A stretch of 64,000 nucleotides of DNA from Prorocentrum cordatum (GCA_963575745.1 CAUYUJ010018059.1:1638990-1702989); one strand, 5' to 3'. Counted from the stretch's first letter, positions 41,906 to 54,100 are shown. Made by a program: numbers and translations. Notes: generated by a model not told the origin, from the sequence alone.

Positions 41906-42559
41906 TGGCTGGGCTTCTACTGACCAGGTCACTGCAAGCCAGGGTCAATCAGCCTGTGCAAGATCCTGCAGAATCCTGCGGGAACCTGCGCGGCCCCAGT
42001 TGATGCTACCCTGGCTGCGCAGGATCCTGCAAGATCGACCCCCGTCTCAAGGCTCCCGATTTGGGGGCAGTACCAGGGCCCCGGGGGCAGCCACCGGCCC
42101 CCTGGGACCACCCGTCCACGCGGCCCTGGATGGATAAGCCGCCATGGGGAAGGGGGGCGACACGTCGGGAGCTGGCGACCCCAACAAAGTCGAGACATCT
42201 GGCGACTCGATACGCTTCGAGTCGCCAGCCCCGCGACGCCTCGCGCGGGGCACCTCTCGGCGTGGATGGATGTTCGATGGCCCCGGGAACCTTGGAAGTC
42301 TGGGAGGGTATTGGTGAGCCCATGGCCCTTCCCTATCCGGGGGGGGGAGGTGAACCCCTCCCATCCCATCCCCCTCTGGCTCCTCGTCCTCTTTTCTCAT
42401 CATCTGGGACCAGGGACAACAACGTTGCCGAACGTCCCCAAGACGGCTTCAAGAAGGCTTCAGAGGAGCCCCACGAAGGCCCGAAGATGCCGAGAATCAC
42501 TGCTTCGTCTTAACATGGGGTGAACGATTGTACGTTTCACCTTTCTGGCCTTCCACCAT

Positions 42560-42721
42560 TGAAGGGGCCCTGGGACACACAAATAAATACACACAAATAA
42601 AACTATTCCCTACATTTTCCCATATTTTCTGGGTTTTTGTATTCCCCCCACTTCCCATATTTCCCCATATTTTCTGGGGAGTCGACGATTAGTTGTGTCT
42701 GTGTGTTTCTTTCCCTCCTGA
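42560..42721. mobile_element. MITE, family I copy 4, perfect 5-bp duplication
   Basis: 162 bp from TGAAGGGGCCCTGGGACACA to TTGTGTCTGTGTGTTTC...CCCTCCTGA. Flanked by ACCAT at 42555-42559 and 42722-42726. The ends are weak inverted repeats (TGAAGGGG versus TCAGGAGGG). Best reference copy of the family. Confidence 0.92.
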
Positions 42722-43124
42722 ACCATCCCAGGATCCCCAAAGAAGGTCCAAAACGCACCCAACACTGCCTCCATACGACTCCGGGCACTCCCGAATCGAC
42801 CCCGCAGGGCCCCAGGACGGCCCAGAGAAGCCTCCAAGGGCAGGCGGACAAGCGTGTCACACTCTACTGCTACAGTCGGGGCATTGACCTAAGGAACCCT
42901 AAATAAGGAACGAGGCCCCTTTTTCCCATCTTTAAACTTCGATGCCCCATCGAAGATCTGAAGAAAACCTGAGGCAAGCTGTGAAACACTTAAGGAACAC
43001 CGAGCCCCTCCCCAACGAAAAGGGTTCCTTCTTCAGGGCCCCGACTGTACCCCAAACTCCTGGACACGAGGTGTCACACGCAACAAGTTTCTGTGCGCCT
43101 TCCGAGCAGGCACCTCCAAGGTGC

Positions 43125-43150
43125 CGGGTTGGCACAGTGGTAGAACTCGC
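43125..43150 (+). promoter_or_regulatory. tRNA-like box A motif
   Basis: CCGGGTTGGCACAGTGGTAG resembles the 5' end of a eukaryotic tRNA, and TGGCACAGTGG fits the RNA polymerase III box A consensus. No box B and no tRNA cloverleaf follow, because the sequence runs into the CAC repeat. It may be a tRNA-derived SINE head or chance. Confidence 0.3.
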
Positions 43151-43179
43151 CGCAGGCCCACCACGTAACCGCCACCACC

Positions 43180-43465
43180 GCCACCACCACACCACCACCA
43201 CCACCACCACCACCACCACCACCACCACCACCACCACCACCACCACCACCACCACCACCACCACCACCACCACCACCACCACCACCCCCACCACCACCAC
43301 CACCACCACCACCACCACCACCACCACCACCACCACCACCACCACCACCACCACCACCACCACCACCACCACCACCACCACCACCCCCACCCCCACCCCC
43401 ACCACCACCGCCACAACCTCCACCACCACTACCCACACCACCACCACAGCCCACCACCACCACCA
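43180..43465. repeat. (CAC)n microsatellite
   Basis: Nearly pure CAC triplets for about 250 bp with a few CCCCCA interruptions. It creates Thr, His and Pro runs on plus and Trp, Gly and Val runs on minus, none coding. Confidence 0.98.
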
Positions 43466-43605
43466 CCTCAGAGAGGCCCCAAGAGACGCCCAAGAGGCGC
43501 CCAGGAGGCTTCACAAATGCCCTTCCGAGGACCTCGAGAGCCCTCCGAAGAGACCCCAAGAGGAATCCATTAGGACTCTGACCTAAAACCAAGGCACGGT
43601 GGCGG

Positions 43606-43606
43606 A

Positions 43607-43652
<46 letters not shown>
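43606..43652. repeat. (GTC)n microsatellite
   Basis: GTCGTC triplets, about 15 copies. Confidence 0.95.
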
Positions 43653-43653
<1 letters not shown>

Positions 43654-43794
43654 CTCATCGATGATCCCCGCCGCCGCCGCCCGCCGCCGCAGGCGCCGGC
43701 GCCAGCCCAGGAGAAGGAGAGAGGAGAAGTAGGGGAGGGGGGGGGAACCGGACCCCCCCCCTCCAAGCGACCACAGAACGCGCTCTTTCTGATA

Positions 43795-43870
43795 TAAGAA
43801 GGGGCGCCACGAAATCTGGAAAGATATCATGGCCCCCGCCATGACATCCACCCCCCCGTCATCATCCCCC
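43795..43870. repeat. Repeat family T, copy 3
   Basis: GGGGCGCCACGAAATCTGG then ATATCATGGCCCCCGCCATG; matches 1606-1670. 43870-44480 after it is GC-rich with no supported gene. Confidence 0.6.
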
Positions 43871-44479
43871 ATCTCTTGGCCGCCCGTGGACGTGTTGCTG
43901 CATCCAGAAGCCCAAGACGAGCCCGGAGCGCAGAAGCCCACCGCCTCCGAACCACGATCCTCGATCCTCCTCCCCGAGGCGCTGTCCAGCGCGCCCGCCA
44001 GCGCCAGGCATCGCCCGGCCAGGGAGGCCGGGCACAAGCCTGCCGGGCAGCCCCGCGCCCGCATCGCGCGCCACCATGGCGCCCGGCCCTCCCCCCCGCG
44101 GCCCGCGGCCCCGCGCGCCGTGCCCGGGCCGCCTCGAGTGTCCAGGGAGCGGCTGCCGGGCGACCCGCGCCCTCCACGCCTGGCTTCCCGCCGGGCAGCT
44201 GCCGGGGCCGGGCTCGGGAGGGCGACGTCTCCCGGCCCGCCGCGCCCACGCGGCGCACCGCGGCCGCCGGGCCCCAGGAATATAGCCGTGGCGGTCAGGG
44301 CGCCGGGCGAGGCCGGAGGAGGTCAAGAGGAGAGGCCCTGCGAGCCCCAAGCACCCCGAGCGTGGCTTGCAGAGGGTCGCTTCGAGCTCCACGCCTGGAG
44401 GGCCACTGAGAAGACACGGGAGGCTACGTGGCCAGGCGCCCGCCAGCCACTGGAGATGATGGGAGGCCGTAGGAGGGAG

Positions 44480-44850
44480 GGCACCCACGGGCTAGTGCGG
44501 CAGCCGCGGCCCCCATGGCCACAGGAGGCCACAGGAGGTCACTTGAGGTCATCGGAGGCCAGGAGCTCACAAGATAGCGAAAGTGCGGCACGGAAGGCAC
44601 AGGAGGCCATGGATGCGCCACAGGCCAGTGCGACACACCCGGCCATAGGAGGTCACAGGTGACCATAGGCGGCCGTGTGAGGCGAATCGCCCACGCGCGA
44701 GTGTGGCACCCGGGGCCATAGGAGGCAATGGAGGAGCATCCGTGGCCAACGGAAGCCAAGCACTCACGGGAGAGTGCGGCACACAGAGTCATAGGCGGCC
44801 ACAGGAGGACATGTGGGGACACGTGAGGACACACGAGACGACAGGAGGCC
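44480..44850. repeat. Tandem repeat, period about 75 bp, about 5 copies
   Basis: Units combine GGCCA(T/C)AGGAGG, GAGAGTGCGGCAC and CACAGGAGGCCA in the same order near 44490, 44590, 44650, 44710 and 44780. Non-coding. 44850-45105 shows nothing further. Confidence 0.65.
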
Positions 44851-45105
44851 AGGCGCCCATGACCCGACCCCGTCACCCATGACCAAGGTCTCAGAGATCA
44901 AGCAAGACCCCCCCGTGCCAACATTGGCTGGGTGGTAGAGGAAAACGTAAGAGGGAGAATGCTACACAAAACTATACATACTACAAGTATGCGACGCGAG
45001 AAAAACCACATTGCGGATCTCATACCAAAGCTCGCAATTGGATTACGCTCCACCTTCCCGCTGCCCCTCTTCCTTCTGGACCTCGCCCTCATCCTCCTCG
45101 TCCCC

Positions 45106-45142
45106 CAGTTCCTCCTCCTCCTCCTCCTCCTCCTCCTCCTCC
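45106..45142. repeat. (CTC)n polypyrimidine tract
   Basis: Short TCCTCC run. 45143-45824 after it has no recognised gene. Confidence 0.9.
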
Positions 45143-45829
45143 ATATCTTGTTGATCAGAAATGGCGGCCACTCAAGGTTCGGGGTCATGTAGAATCCCCT
45201 TGCCCCTCGATGCCTAGATCTGACGATCTAGCCACAAGCCAGGGCGCGCCTTCGCCGTCTTGGGGCCCTCTTGGAGGCTGCTTTCCTGAGCCGCTCTGAA
45301 GCCTTCCGAGGCAATCTGACGCCGCCAAGGCGCGAAGGGAACCCTATGTCGTTTACTGCGGCTCCTCGTCACGATTGGCATCTTCGGGGCTCGCTGGAGG
45401 CCTCTTCTGACATCTCTTGGGGGCTCCTTGAGGCTTCTTGGGGGCACCTTGCGGAGACCTGGGAGCTCTTGTGAGCTCGCTGAGCTTTCTCAGTCCTGCC
45501 CGGGGCCATCTTGCAGCCGTCCGGCAACGGGGAAGGGCGGCGGAGGACCAAACGCTGGGGGCGACGATTTGACGGCCATGCGCGCCAGGAGGGGGGAGGC
45601 CGCCCCTGGGAAACCGCGCGCACGGTGGCGCGACCGAGAGCGCCTGCAACCGCGACGACTTCCCCTCGGAAGAGGCCGCAACAGCAGCACCAAGTCAGCG
45701 CCCCTCTAAGGGGGACTCCACCAAAGGGAGCACCTTGGCCAGTGGCCCGGCGAACCCTGCCCTCGCCGATGTGGGCAACGCTGCAATGCCAGAAAGAGGC
45801 CCTAAAGCGGCAACTTTCGGCACATCTCC

Positions 45830-46030
45830 TGCGGGCAATATTTATATCCATATCCAGTGCGTCTTGGATTCTTCGGCTCTCTTCCCCAGAAACCGTAGAC
45901 GCACTGGATATGGATAAAAGTCTGGCCCCAAGAGGCTTGATTCTATCCATATCCAGAGCGTCTCGGCGTTGCGAAACCTCTTCCCAAAAAGTCCACGACG
46001 CTCTGGATATGGATATAAGTACTGCCCGCA
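45830..46030. mobile_element. Double-hairpin MITE, family D copy 2
   Basis: Left end TGCGGGCAATATTTATATCC, right end GGATATGGATATAAGTACTG then CCCGCA: inverted ends of 34 bp with four differences. Two internal arms (GCACTGGATATGGATAAAAG and ATCCATATCCAGAGCG) make it two successive hairpins. Flanks TCTCC and TATCC agree at 4 of 5 positions. Confidence 0.88.
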
Positions 46031-46309
46031 TATCCAAAATCCCTGGAAGTGAGTACCCGTTACGGTGCCGCCGACGAGGGAGCGCCCGCGCAACGTCGGA
46101 GCAAAAGGGGCACCCCGCAGCTACCCCCCCCCCTCGGGCCCTCCCCTGCCCGACGCCCCTGTCCCCCCGGCCCCCTCCATCCTTCCTTTCCGCCTCTCGG
46201 AAGACCCCTCCCCCTTCCCCCCCTATCGCGCTCCAGAAACTACGTGCATCCCCCCCCCTCCCGCCCTTCTACCCCCTACAGGGAAGCGAAGAGGGTCGGT
46301 GAGAAGGCA

Positions 46310-48885
46310 ATGGAGCTTCGAAAACCAAAGGGGCGCCAAGAACTTCGAGGGCGCCGAAAACCACGGAGGGGCGCCGAAAAGCAAAGGGGCACTGAAAAGC
46401 AAGGGGGCACAGAACATCAAAGGTGCGCCGAAAACCAAGGGTGCGTCGACAGCCAAAGGAGAGCCGACAACAAAAGACACCGAAAAACACAGGAGCGCCG
46501 ACAACCAAATGGGCATCGAGCACCAAGAGGTCGCAGAAAAACCCAAGGGGCGCCGAAAACCACAGGGGCGCAGAAAGCCAAAAGAGCCAGCGCCGACAAC
46601 CAAAGGGGCGCCGAACACTAAAGCGCGCCGACAACCAAACGGGCGCCACCAAAAGAGGCGCCGAAAACCAAAGGGACCCCACCGAAAGGGGCGCCGAAGA
46701 CCAAAGGGGCGTCGAAAACCAAAGGAACACCGATACCCAAAAGGGCACCGAACACCAAGGGAGCGCCGAAAACAAAAAGGGCGTCGAAAACCAAAGGGCC
46801 GTCGAAAACCAAAAGTGGCGCCGAAGACCAAAGGGGCGCCGAAAACCAACTTGGCGCCAAAAACCAAGAGGGCGCCGAAAACCAAAAAAGCGCCGAACAC
46901 CACATGTTCGACGAAAGCCGAAGGTGTGTCGGAAACCAAGAGAGCGCCGAACACGAACGATGCACTGAAAACCACATGAATGCAGAAATCCAAACGGGCA
47001 CAGAAAACCACAGGCTTGCCGAAAATCACACGGGGGCCGAAAACGAAAGGGGCGCCGAAGGCCAAAAGGGCGCAGAAAATCAGTAAGCGCCACAATAACA
47101 AAGTGGCGCCGAAAACCGGAGGGGCGCGAAAAAATCAAAGGAGCGCCGAAAACCACAAAAGGCGCCGAAACCCAAAAGGGCAAGGTAGCTTCCAAGCTCC
47201 CCTCTTCAGCCAAGCCCCTCCAGCTGGAACTGCCAACCGAAGGAAGGAACAACAAAAAGGCGCCGAACAACCAGACGGACACCGCAAACCAACGATGCGC
47301 CGAAAATCAAAACCAAAAGGGCGCCGACCACCGCAAAGGCGCCGAAAACAGGAAGGAGCGCCGAAAACCAAAAGAGCACAGAAAACACGAGCGATGCGCC
47401 GAACATCAAAATGAAGGGGCCCTGGGACACACAAATAAACACAGAAATAACAGGATCCTCAATGTTGTCCAATATTTTCTGGGTATTTGTCTTCCCCCCA
47501 CTTCCCATATTTTCCTATATTTTCCTAGGAATCGGCGATTCATTGTGTCTGTGTTGTTCCCCCTCCTGACAACAAGGGGCACCGGAAACCAAAAGGGGCG
47601 CCGACATCCCAGGGGGCGCCAGAAACCAAGAGGGCCGCCAACGCCAAAAGAGCGCAACAAAAAAACCAGAGCGGCGCCGAAAACAAAAAGAGGGTGCCGA
47701 AAACCAAAGTGGCGACGAAAGACAACGATAAACCCGAAAAACAAAAGGGGCGCAGGAAACCAAAGGGGCGCCGAAAACCAAAGGGGCGCCGAAAACCGCA
47801 GGTGCGCCGAAAAACAAAGTTGCGCTGAAAACCCAAAGTCGCCGAAAACCAACGATGCGCCAGGCGCCGACAACTCAAGGTGCGCAGAAAACCAACGATG
47901 CGCCGAAAACCAAGACGGCTCCGAAAACCAACAGGGCTCCGAAAACCAACAAGGCGTCCAAAACCACAAGGACGCTGAACCCCCAAGGGGCGCTGAAAAC
48001 CAAAGGGTCGCTGAAAACTAGGAAGGCACTGAAACCCAAAGGGGCGCCGAAAATCAAAAGAACGCCGAACATGACAGAGGCGCTGAAAACAGGAAAGGGG
48101 CACCGAAAACCAAAAGAGCACAGAAAACACAAGCGATGCGCCGAAAATCAAAAGGGGCGCCGGAAACCAAAAGGACACCGAAAACGAAAGATGCACGCCG
48201 AAAACGAAAGAGTCACCGAAAGCCAACAGGGCGCCGAAAACCAAGGGGGCGCCGAAAACCAAGGGGCGCCGACAAACCGAAGTGGCGCCGATAACCAAAA
48301 GGACACCGAAAACCAAAGAGGAGCCGAAAACCAAAAGGCAGTCGAAAACCTAAGGGCCGCCGAAAATCCAAAGGAGCCCCGAAACCAAAAGGTTGCCGAA
48401 AACGAACGATGCGCAGAAAACCAAGAGGGCACCGAAAACGAACATGGCGCAGGCAACCAAAAGGGCGCCGAAAACCAAGGGGGCGCCGAAAACCAAGGGG
48501 CGCCGACAAACTGAAGTGGCGCCAACAACCAAAAGGGCACCGAAAACCAAGGAGAGCCGAAAACCAAAAGGGCGCCGAAAACCAAAGGGCCGCCGAAAAC
48601 ACAAAGTAGCCCCGAAAACCAAAAGGTCGCCGAAAACGAATGATGCGCAGAAAACCACAAGGGCACCGAAAACGAACATGGCGCAGAAAACCGAAGGAGC
48701 GCAGAAAACCAAAATGGCGCCGAAAGCAAAAGAACCGCCGACATAAAAACGGGCGACGAAAACGAAAGGGACACCGAAAACCAAAGGAACGCAGAAAACC
48801 ATAAAATGGGCGCCGAAAACCAACGATGCGCCGATAACCAAGATGGCAACGAAAACCAAAGTGCCGCCGAAAACCAAAGCCTTAA
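46310..48885. repeat. 18-bp minisatellite, about 2.5 kb
   Basis: Over a hundred variants of the unit GGGGCGCCGAAAACCAAA. As 18 is a multiple of three and the unit lacks stop codons in most frames, long frames exist on both strands (basic KGAENQ/RRKPKG-type on plus, hydrophobic GFRRPF/VFGAPL-type on minus). The minus frames mimic membrane proteins but are repeat artefacts. The array is broken by a family I insertion (47412-47569) and by a different module at about 47182-47250. Confidence 0.95.
47412..47569. mobile_element. MITE, family I copy 5, inserted in the minisatellite
   Basis: TGAAGGGGCCCTGGGACACA to CCCCTCCTGA. Flanked by CAAAA (47407-47411) and CAACA (47570-47574), one difference. 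The array resumes immediately after the insertion. Confidence 0.9.
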
Positions 48886-49300
48886 GTAGCTTCGACGCCT
48901 TCCCCCTTCAGACAGGGCCCTCCAGTTAGAAATGCCAACAAAAAGAGGAGAGGGGGGGGGGGCAGCTTCGTCGGAAGTCCCCCCCTTTGGAAAAGGGAGT
49001 CTGGGCTTACCCCGGGCTTCGTCGCAAGCCCCCCGAACCTCTAGCCAGACACCCCCCAGCTACAAAATCCAGATAAAAGAGGGGGGAGTAGCTTCGGAAG
49101 TCCCCCCCTTTGTAAAGGGGAGCCCGGGCTTGATCCCGGCCCCGAAAAAGAGGGGATGAGGGGTAGCTTCCAAGCCCTCTCCCCTCTTAGCTATGGCTCC
49201 TCCAACTAAAACTGTAGACAAAGGGGGGAGGGGAGGAGGGTAGCTTCGGAATCCCCCCCGGCCCTTCCCAGGGAAGGGGGGGGGGGTAGCTGAAAGCTGA
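48886..49300. repeat. Degenerate tandem repeat with GTAGCTTC modules
   Basis: GTAGCTTC(C/G)(A/G)AG followed by CCCCCCTTTG-type text and ACTAAAACTG/TTAGAAATGCCAACA recurs near 48888, 48965, 49090, 49165 and 49238. One earlier module sits inside the minisatellite at about 47185. Confidence 0.65.
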
Positions 49301-49487
49301 GGTTCCCCTTTTCTTATTCCCGGCGCTCCGTCGGCGCTCTTTCCTAAAGCGCGTTTCTTTATGTTCGGCGATGACGGGCGTCGTGGGGGGGGGGGGGCGA
49401 CGAAGGGGTATGACGTAACGCCCCCCCTTTTGCACTGTGGCGTTGGCACTGCAGCCGCGCCCGCGCGCGCGACGCGACGAGCGACGA

Positions 49488-49490
49488 ACA

Positions 49491-49528
<38 letters not shown>

Positions 49529-49530
49529 AG
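49488..49530. repeat. (GAC)n microsatellite, left outer flank of the palindrome
   Basis: CGACGACGACGA run preceded by GCGCGCGACGCGACGAGCGA; mirrored in position by the run at 50748-50810. Confidence 0.9.
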
Positions 49531-50617
49531 CAGCATGTAGGTGGCGATATGCCCCACTGCGCCTGTGTACACCACAACGCCCACGTGCACCGCAGCGCGC
49601 GTGTATACCACAGCGCTTGCGTACACCGCAACAAGCGTGTGCAACACAGCGCCTGTGTACACCACAAAACTCGCGTACACTACAGCGCCAGTATACATGT
49701 GTACACCGCAGCTACCATGTGCAACACAGCGCCGGTGTACACCACAGTACTTGCGTGCACCGCAACGCCTGTGCACGCCACGGCGCGTGTCTACACCACA
49801 GCATCTGCGTGCAACGCAGCGCTGGTGTACACCACAACGCCTGCGTGCATAGGACAAGTAGAAGTAGCATGTACGTGAGGATCTGCTGCGGACAACTAGA
49901 CGCCACGCCAGGAAAGTCTTGAGCATCGAATACGACGTTTTTCCCTCTTCCCTCCTTCTCTACCTCCACCACCTCTTCCTCCGCCTCCGCCTCCTCCTCC
50001 TCCTCCTCCTCCTCCTCTTCCTCCTCCTCCTCGTCGTTACCCCCTGTCGTGCGGGTTGGTGCTACAGCGCACGTGCGCATCTCAGCGCGCACCGCAAAAT
50101 GGTCGATTGAATCGGTCCACTTGGTTTTCGTGCGGCTTAGACGAAGATGGGAGGAGTTAGGGTGATGCGGGCGGGTTCGGGAGGACTCGTAGATTCCAGC
50201 GGCGCTCCGGTGTCCACAAGGATCAAGCTCTATTTTTCAATGGAATCCAGAAACGCTCCGTTTTGACATAAGGATTCGTTGAAACATTCTATATGCAACA
50301 GTGGTGTTGTGTTGCACACGGTTGCTGTGGTGCACACAGGCGCCGTGGTGCACAGAGGCACTGCAATACACGCAAGCATTGTGGTGTACACTGGTGCTGT
50401 GTCGCACACGGCTGATGTGGTGTACGCAAGCGTTGTGGTGTGCACAAGAGCTTTTGTGCCCGCAGGCACGGTGGCACAAACTGACGCTGTGTTGCACGCG
50501 GCTGCTGTGGTGTACATAGGCGGCGTGTGCACACGCGCTGTGGTGCACGCAGGCACTGTGGTGTACACAGGCGTTGTGGTGCAAATCGCCCCCTACATGC
50601 TTTCGCTACCCGTCCTC
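49530..50617. repeat. Palindromic pair of 24-bp minisatellite arrays
   Basis: Left boundary AGCATGTAGGTGGCGATATG (49531-49550) is the inverted counterpart of CAAATCGCCCCCTACATGCT (50582-50601). Inward of each lies an array of about twelve 24-bp units (left about 49555-49860, right about 50290-50585) based on GTGTACACCACAACGCCTGC, the right array reading in the opposite orientation. The centre (49860-50290) is unrelated: a CTC tract at about 49990-50035 and unique sequence. The arrays give fictitious Tyr/Thr/Cys/His-rich frames. No transposase or other gene is inside. Confidence 0.85.
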
Positions 50618-50747
50618 CGTCATTCCCAGGCATTCCCAGACGCCGCCGGCGCGAAACGTGACGACATCGACCCCCTTCCACCCCCCCCCGTAGATGATTG
50701 CCGTCATTGGCCCAGAATAAAAACAGGCTTCAGCCGCGCCCGCGAGC

Positions 50748-50812
50748 ACGACGACGATGAACGACGAACGACGACGACGACGACGACAACGACGACGACG
50801 ACGACGACTGCG
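50748..50812. repeat. (GAC)n microsatellite, right outer flank of the palindrome
   Basis: ACGACGACGACGACGA after GCCGCGCCCGCGAGCACGAC. It is in the same orientation as the left flank run, not inverted. Confidence 0.9.
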
Positions 50813-51150
50813 GACCAAACTTCTATGCGGATTCCTACGCGGACACCTACTCGGATCCCGAAACACACGGCGGCAGTGCCCAGAGCGCACTGGGGGGGGA
50901 GCGTTACGTCTTGGGGGAGGGGGGACGGGGGCCATGACGCTCGTCATGCCCCAAGCAATAAAGAAACGGGCTCCCACATATTGGCCGACACGGTGGAGCC
51001 GTCAATGTATCAGCCTGAACGGCATGCGCGCCGTCACTTTGTTAAATTGAGCGGCTCGGGCACCGCGACGCTGCCGCCGCCTTCGGCGAGCGGCTCCGGC
51101 GTCTGCGTGCCCGCGACTGGAGCTCACCCGAGGTGCCCGCGAAAGGCGCC

Positions 51151-54100
51151 TTACAGATTAACGAAGCCGCGCCTGGAAGCCTTGACCACCGAGCTTGGCA
51201 CGTGGAGCTTGGCCGGGTCGATGCGGCGTCTCACGGGACCCCTCTCAGCCTGGTCCTCTGGCACCGGCTGACAATCATGTCCAGCGTGGGCAATGTAAAG
51301 AGCACGATCCTCATGGTCACGTCCAACGTGAAAGCTCGTGTAGTAGCGTCGGAAGAAGGGCATGCCCAAGATCCAGAGGGGCCCGTGCGCGGATTCGGAG
51401 AACGACTCCATGAGCAATATGTGGCACATCGCCACGTCACTGGAGCCGTTATGACTAACATTCAGCTTGCGCAAGCGAACGAAGCTCTGCAGATACTGTG
51501 GCACACTGCCAGCTACCTCGCCCACATAAGCGTCCGACGGAAGGTAGAACTTCTGTCCGCCCAACTCGAACACTAGATCAGGGAGCTCGTGCAGGTTACT
51601 GCAGTCCGTGTGCAAGTTCTGGATTGTTTTCTCGAACACGTCCATTATGGAACTGGGAACGGCGAGGAGGGAGGTCCCGCTATCCATCAGCGCACTGCAG
51701 CCGCCAGAACAGCCAAGGCTGGTGTCTCCGCGATGGCTTCCGCCCTCCAGCCTCACGTTGGCAAGTGCCACGCTCCACGTGTGCTTGCCGAGGATCTGCA
51801 CCCGAGTGAAAAGGTGCGGGTGGACCTCATGAGTGGTGTCCTGCCAAGTAATGTAGCCATCAGAACCGGTCGTCTTCCCGAGACACATCGAAAACGTCCG
51901 AATGTCGAAGTTATCAAGCATTGTGGGGGTTCTGCTGATCTCAACCGCTGCTGCGATGGACTCCTGCGCCCGCTTCATCAGAGACTCGGGCGGCTTGGAG
52001 CTATTCCGGTAGTACTCTGTGACATTGCCGAATGCTTCCTCGGCAGGGACATGTGCAACTCTAGGTCGTACATGTTACCGAGGGCGAGAAGAAAGCAAGC
52101 ATAATGATGCAAGAACGTGCGTATGTTGAGTTTGCCGGAAGACGCAATCACCACCAACTCACCAACTGTTGGACTCACGCGCGCATTTATTGCGCAAAGG
52201 CACTGGGCCACCACCGCCTTCCTGGCGCGCGGAGCACGCTGGGGGCAGCGCTGAAGGAGCCGCGCAAGGCGCGGGGCAATATTACGAGTGCTTACCCCGC
52301 CTGCCGTTCTTGGAGAAGGAAGGAAGACGCCAGCTAGGACAGATCGTCTTTCGCTGGCGCTGTGCTTCGCAAAACACCTCCCCCTCGCCAGAACCTGGAC
52401 CCCCGCCTGCTCCAAAACCAGAACCCGTCCCCCTTCTGGCAGGAAAATCCCTCAACTCCCCACCCCCAGCACACGACGACTGCGAAGGTGACGACGCGGA
52501 CGACGACGACGCCGCCGCTGGTGCTGACGACGGCGGCGACGACGACAATGAGAACGACGACGACGACGACGACGAAGACAACGGGCGGATCGGTGGGGGG
52601 GCAAGACACTCAAGCGGACGGGCGGACCGCTCCTTGACAGGGCGACGATTGTTGACAAGAAGCGACTGAGAAACCAGAGGCAACGACGACGACGACGCAA
52701 ATACAGGTGGGACATCAAAACGGGTGGAAGGGTGGGGCATGAACTGGAAATCACGCGTGTTGATACGACAGTGCAGTGCTGCGAGGGACAACAATGACAG
52801 ACTGCGGGAACAATGAACACGGTGACGACGGGCGGGACGTAAAGCGGGCGGGCGGGACTGTTAAAGTCAACCTCGCTCGTTCATGGGTCAAGGCTCGTCG
52901 TCGTCAGTGTCGGGGTCATTGCCAGCGCCGTCGGCGTCAGCGTCAGCATCGTCGTCAACCTCGTCGTGAACGTCGTCGTCGTCGTCGCTTGCGTCAAGAG
53001 GCTCCACCCGCTGCCGTGCAGGAGTGGGGCCAAGGCGGCCCTGCTCGGCGGGGCAGGCCGAAAGAGGCGACGCACGCGTGGGAGGCGGCCGTGGCACCGC
53101 CAGCAGGCGGCGGGGGCGCGCTGGCGGCTGCGAGCGCTGCCGAGGGCAGCCGCTGCAGAGGAGGAGGCGGGCGGAGGGCCGAGGCTCAAGTCGGGCCCGT
53201 GCCCCACAGGGGGATTCTGGAGGAAAAATGAGACATGCTAAACAAATACGCCCAAATGGTCAAGCACTACTCTCAAAAGATCGTCCCCAGACTATTGTTG
53301 TTTAGGCTATCTCTGAAGACTCCCCCTGTAGAGGGACGGGCCCGACTTGAGCCGAGGCGGCGAGGCACGGCGGCCCAGGCCAGAGCTCCCGGACCCCAGC
53401 GGCGCGCCGCCGACGGCCTCGACGAGAGCGCGGAATAGCGGCGGAAGGGGCCCGGGAGGCCGATGCGGGAGCGAGGCGGCCGAGGCGGCGCCCGCGAGCG
53501 CGCGCGGAGGGGCCGCGCGGGGCCGCGAAGGGGCGAGGGCCGAGGCGCCCAGCGGGCGGCCGCGGGCGCCAGCGCCGAGCCCGACGGCGGAGGCGAGGAG
53601 CGAGAGCTGGCCACCGCTCGGGCGTCCATTCCCAGTGCTTGTCTCGGCTTCGTGCGTGGCTTTTCTCGCCAGATGATCGGGGATGCTCCTCCTCGCCGAC
53701 GGAAACATGCACACGTCCGAGCGATGCCAAAGAGAAGGGGGGGCGGTCGCCATCCGTGCGCGCCGCCGCGGGCGATGCGAAGGTGGGGGGAAACCAGAGG
53801 GTGCCAGGGACAGTGCGGGGAGGGTACTGATCAGGATCCCCTGCATACCCAGCGGCGCCCGCAGAACACGTCCTTTCCCGACGGTGCACACGCACCGACC
53901 CCGGCCGGGCCCTGCCTGGGCCCCGGGCCCCGGGTCGGTGCCTTTGCACATGGGCAGCGGGCGTCGCCCGAAGAGGGCAGGCACCATGACGTGCAGTCAA
54001 CCTGTATAGTAAGGATGCGCGATGAGGATTCAGGGGCCTGGGAAACTCATTTCAAAGTGTTCCGAGCGGGTCGCGGTCAACGAAAGTGGCCAGGGATGGA

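Noticed and set aside
43074-43766. Trp-, Gly- and Val-rich frames
   Set aside because: Antisense readings of the (CAC)n microsatellite.
46269-47282. A minus-strand open frame of about 337 codons resembling a hydrophobic membrane protein
   Set aside because: It is the antisense reading of the 18-bp minisatellite; every residue block repeats with the DNA unit.
49555-50590. Possible CRISPR-like array because of regularly spaced repeats
   Set aside because: Units are contiguous variants without unique spacers, in a eukaryotic context; they are minisatellites.
52104-52337. Additional protease exon between exons 3 and 4
   Set aside because: No frame here carries conserved aspartic-protease blocks; the sequence is a family B remnant.
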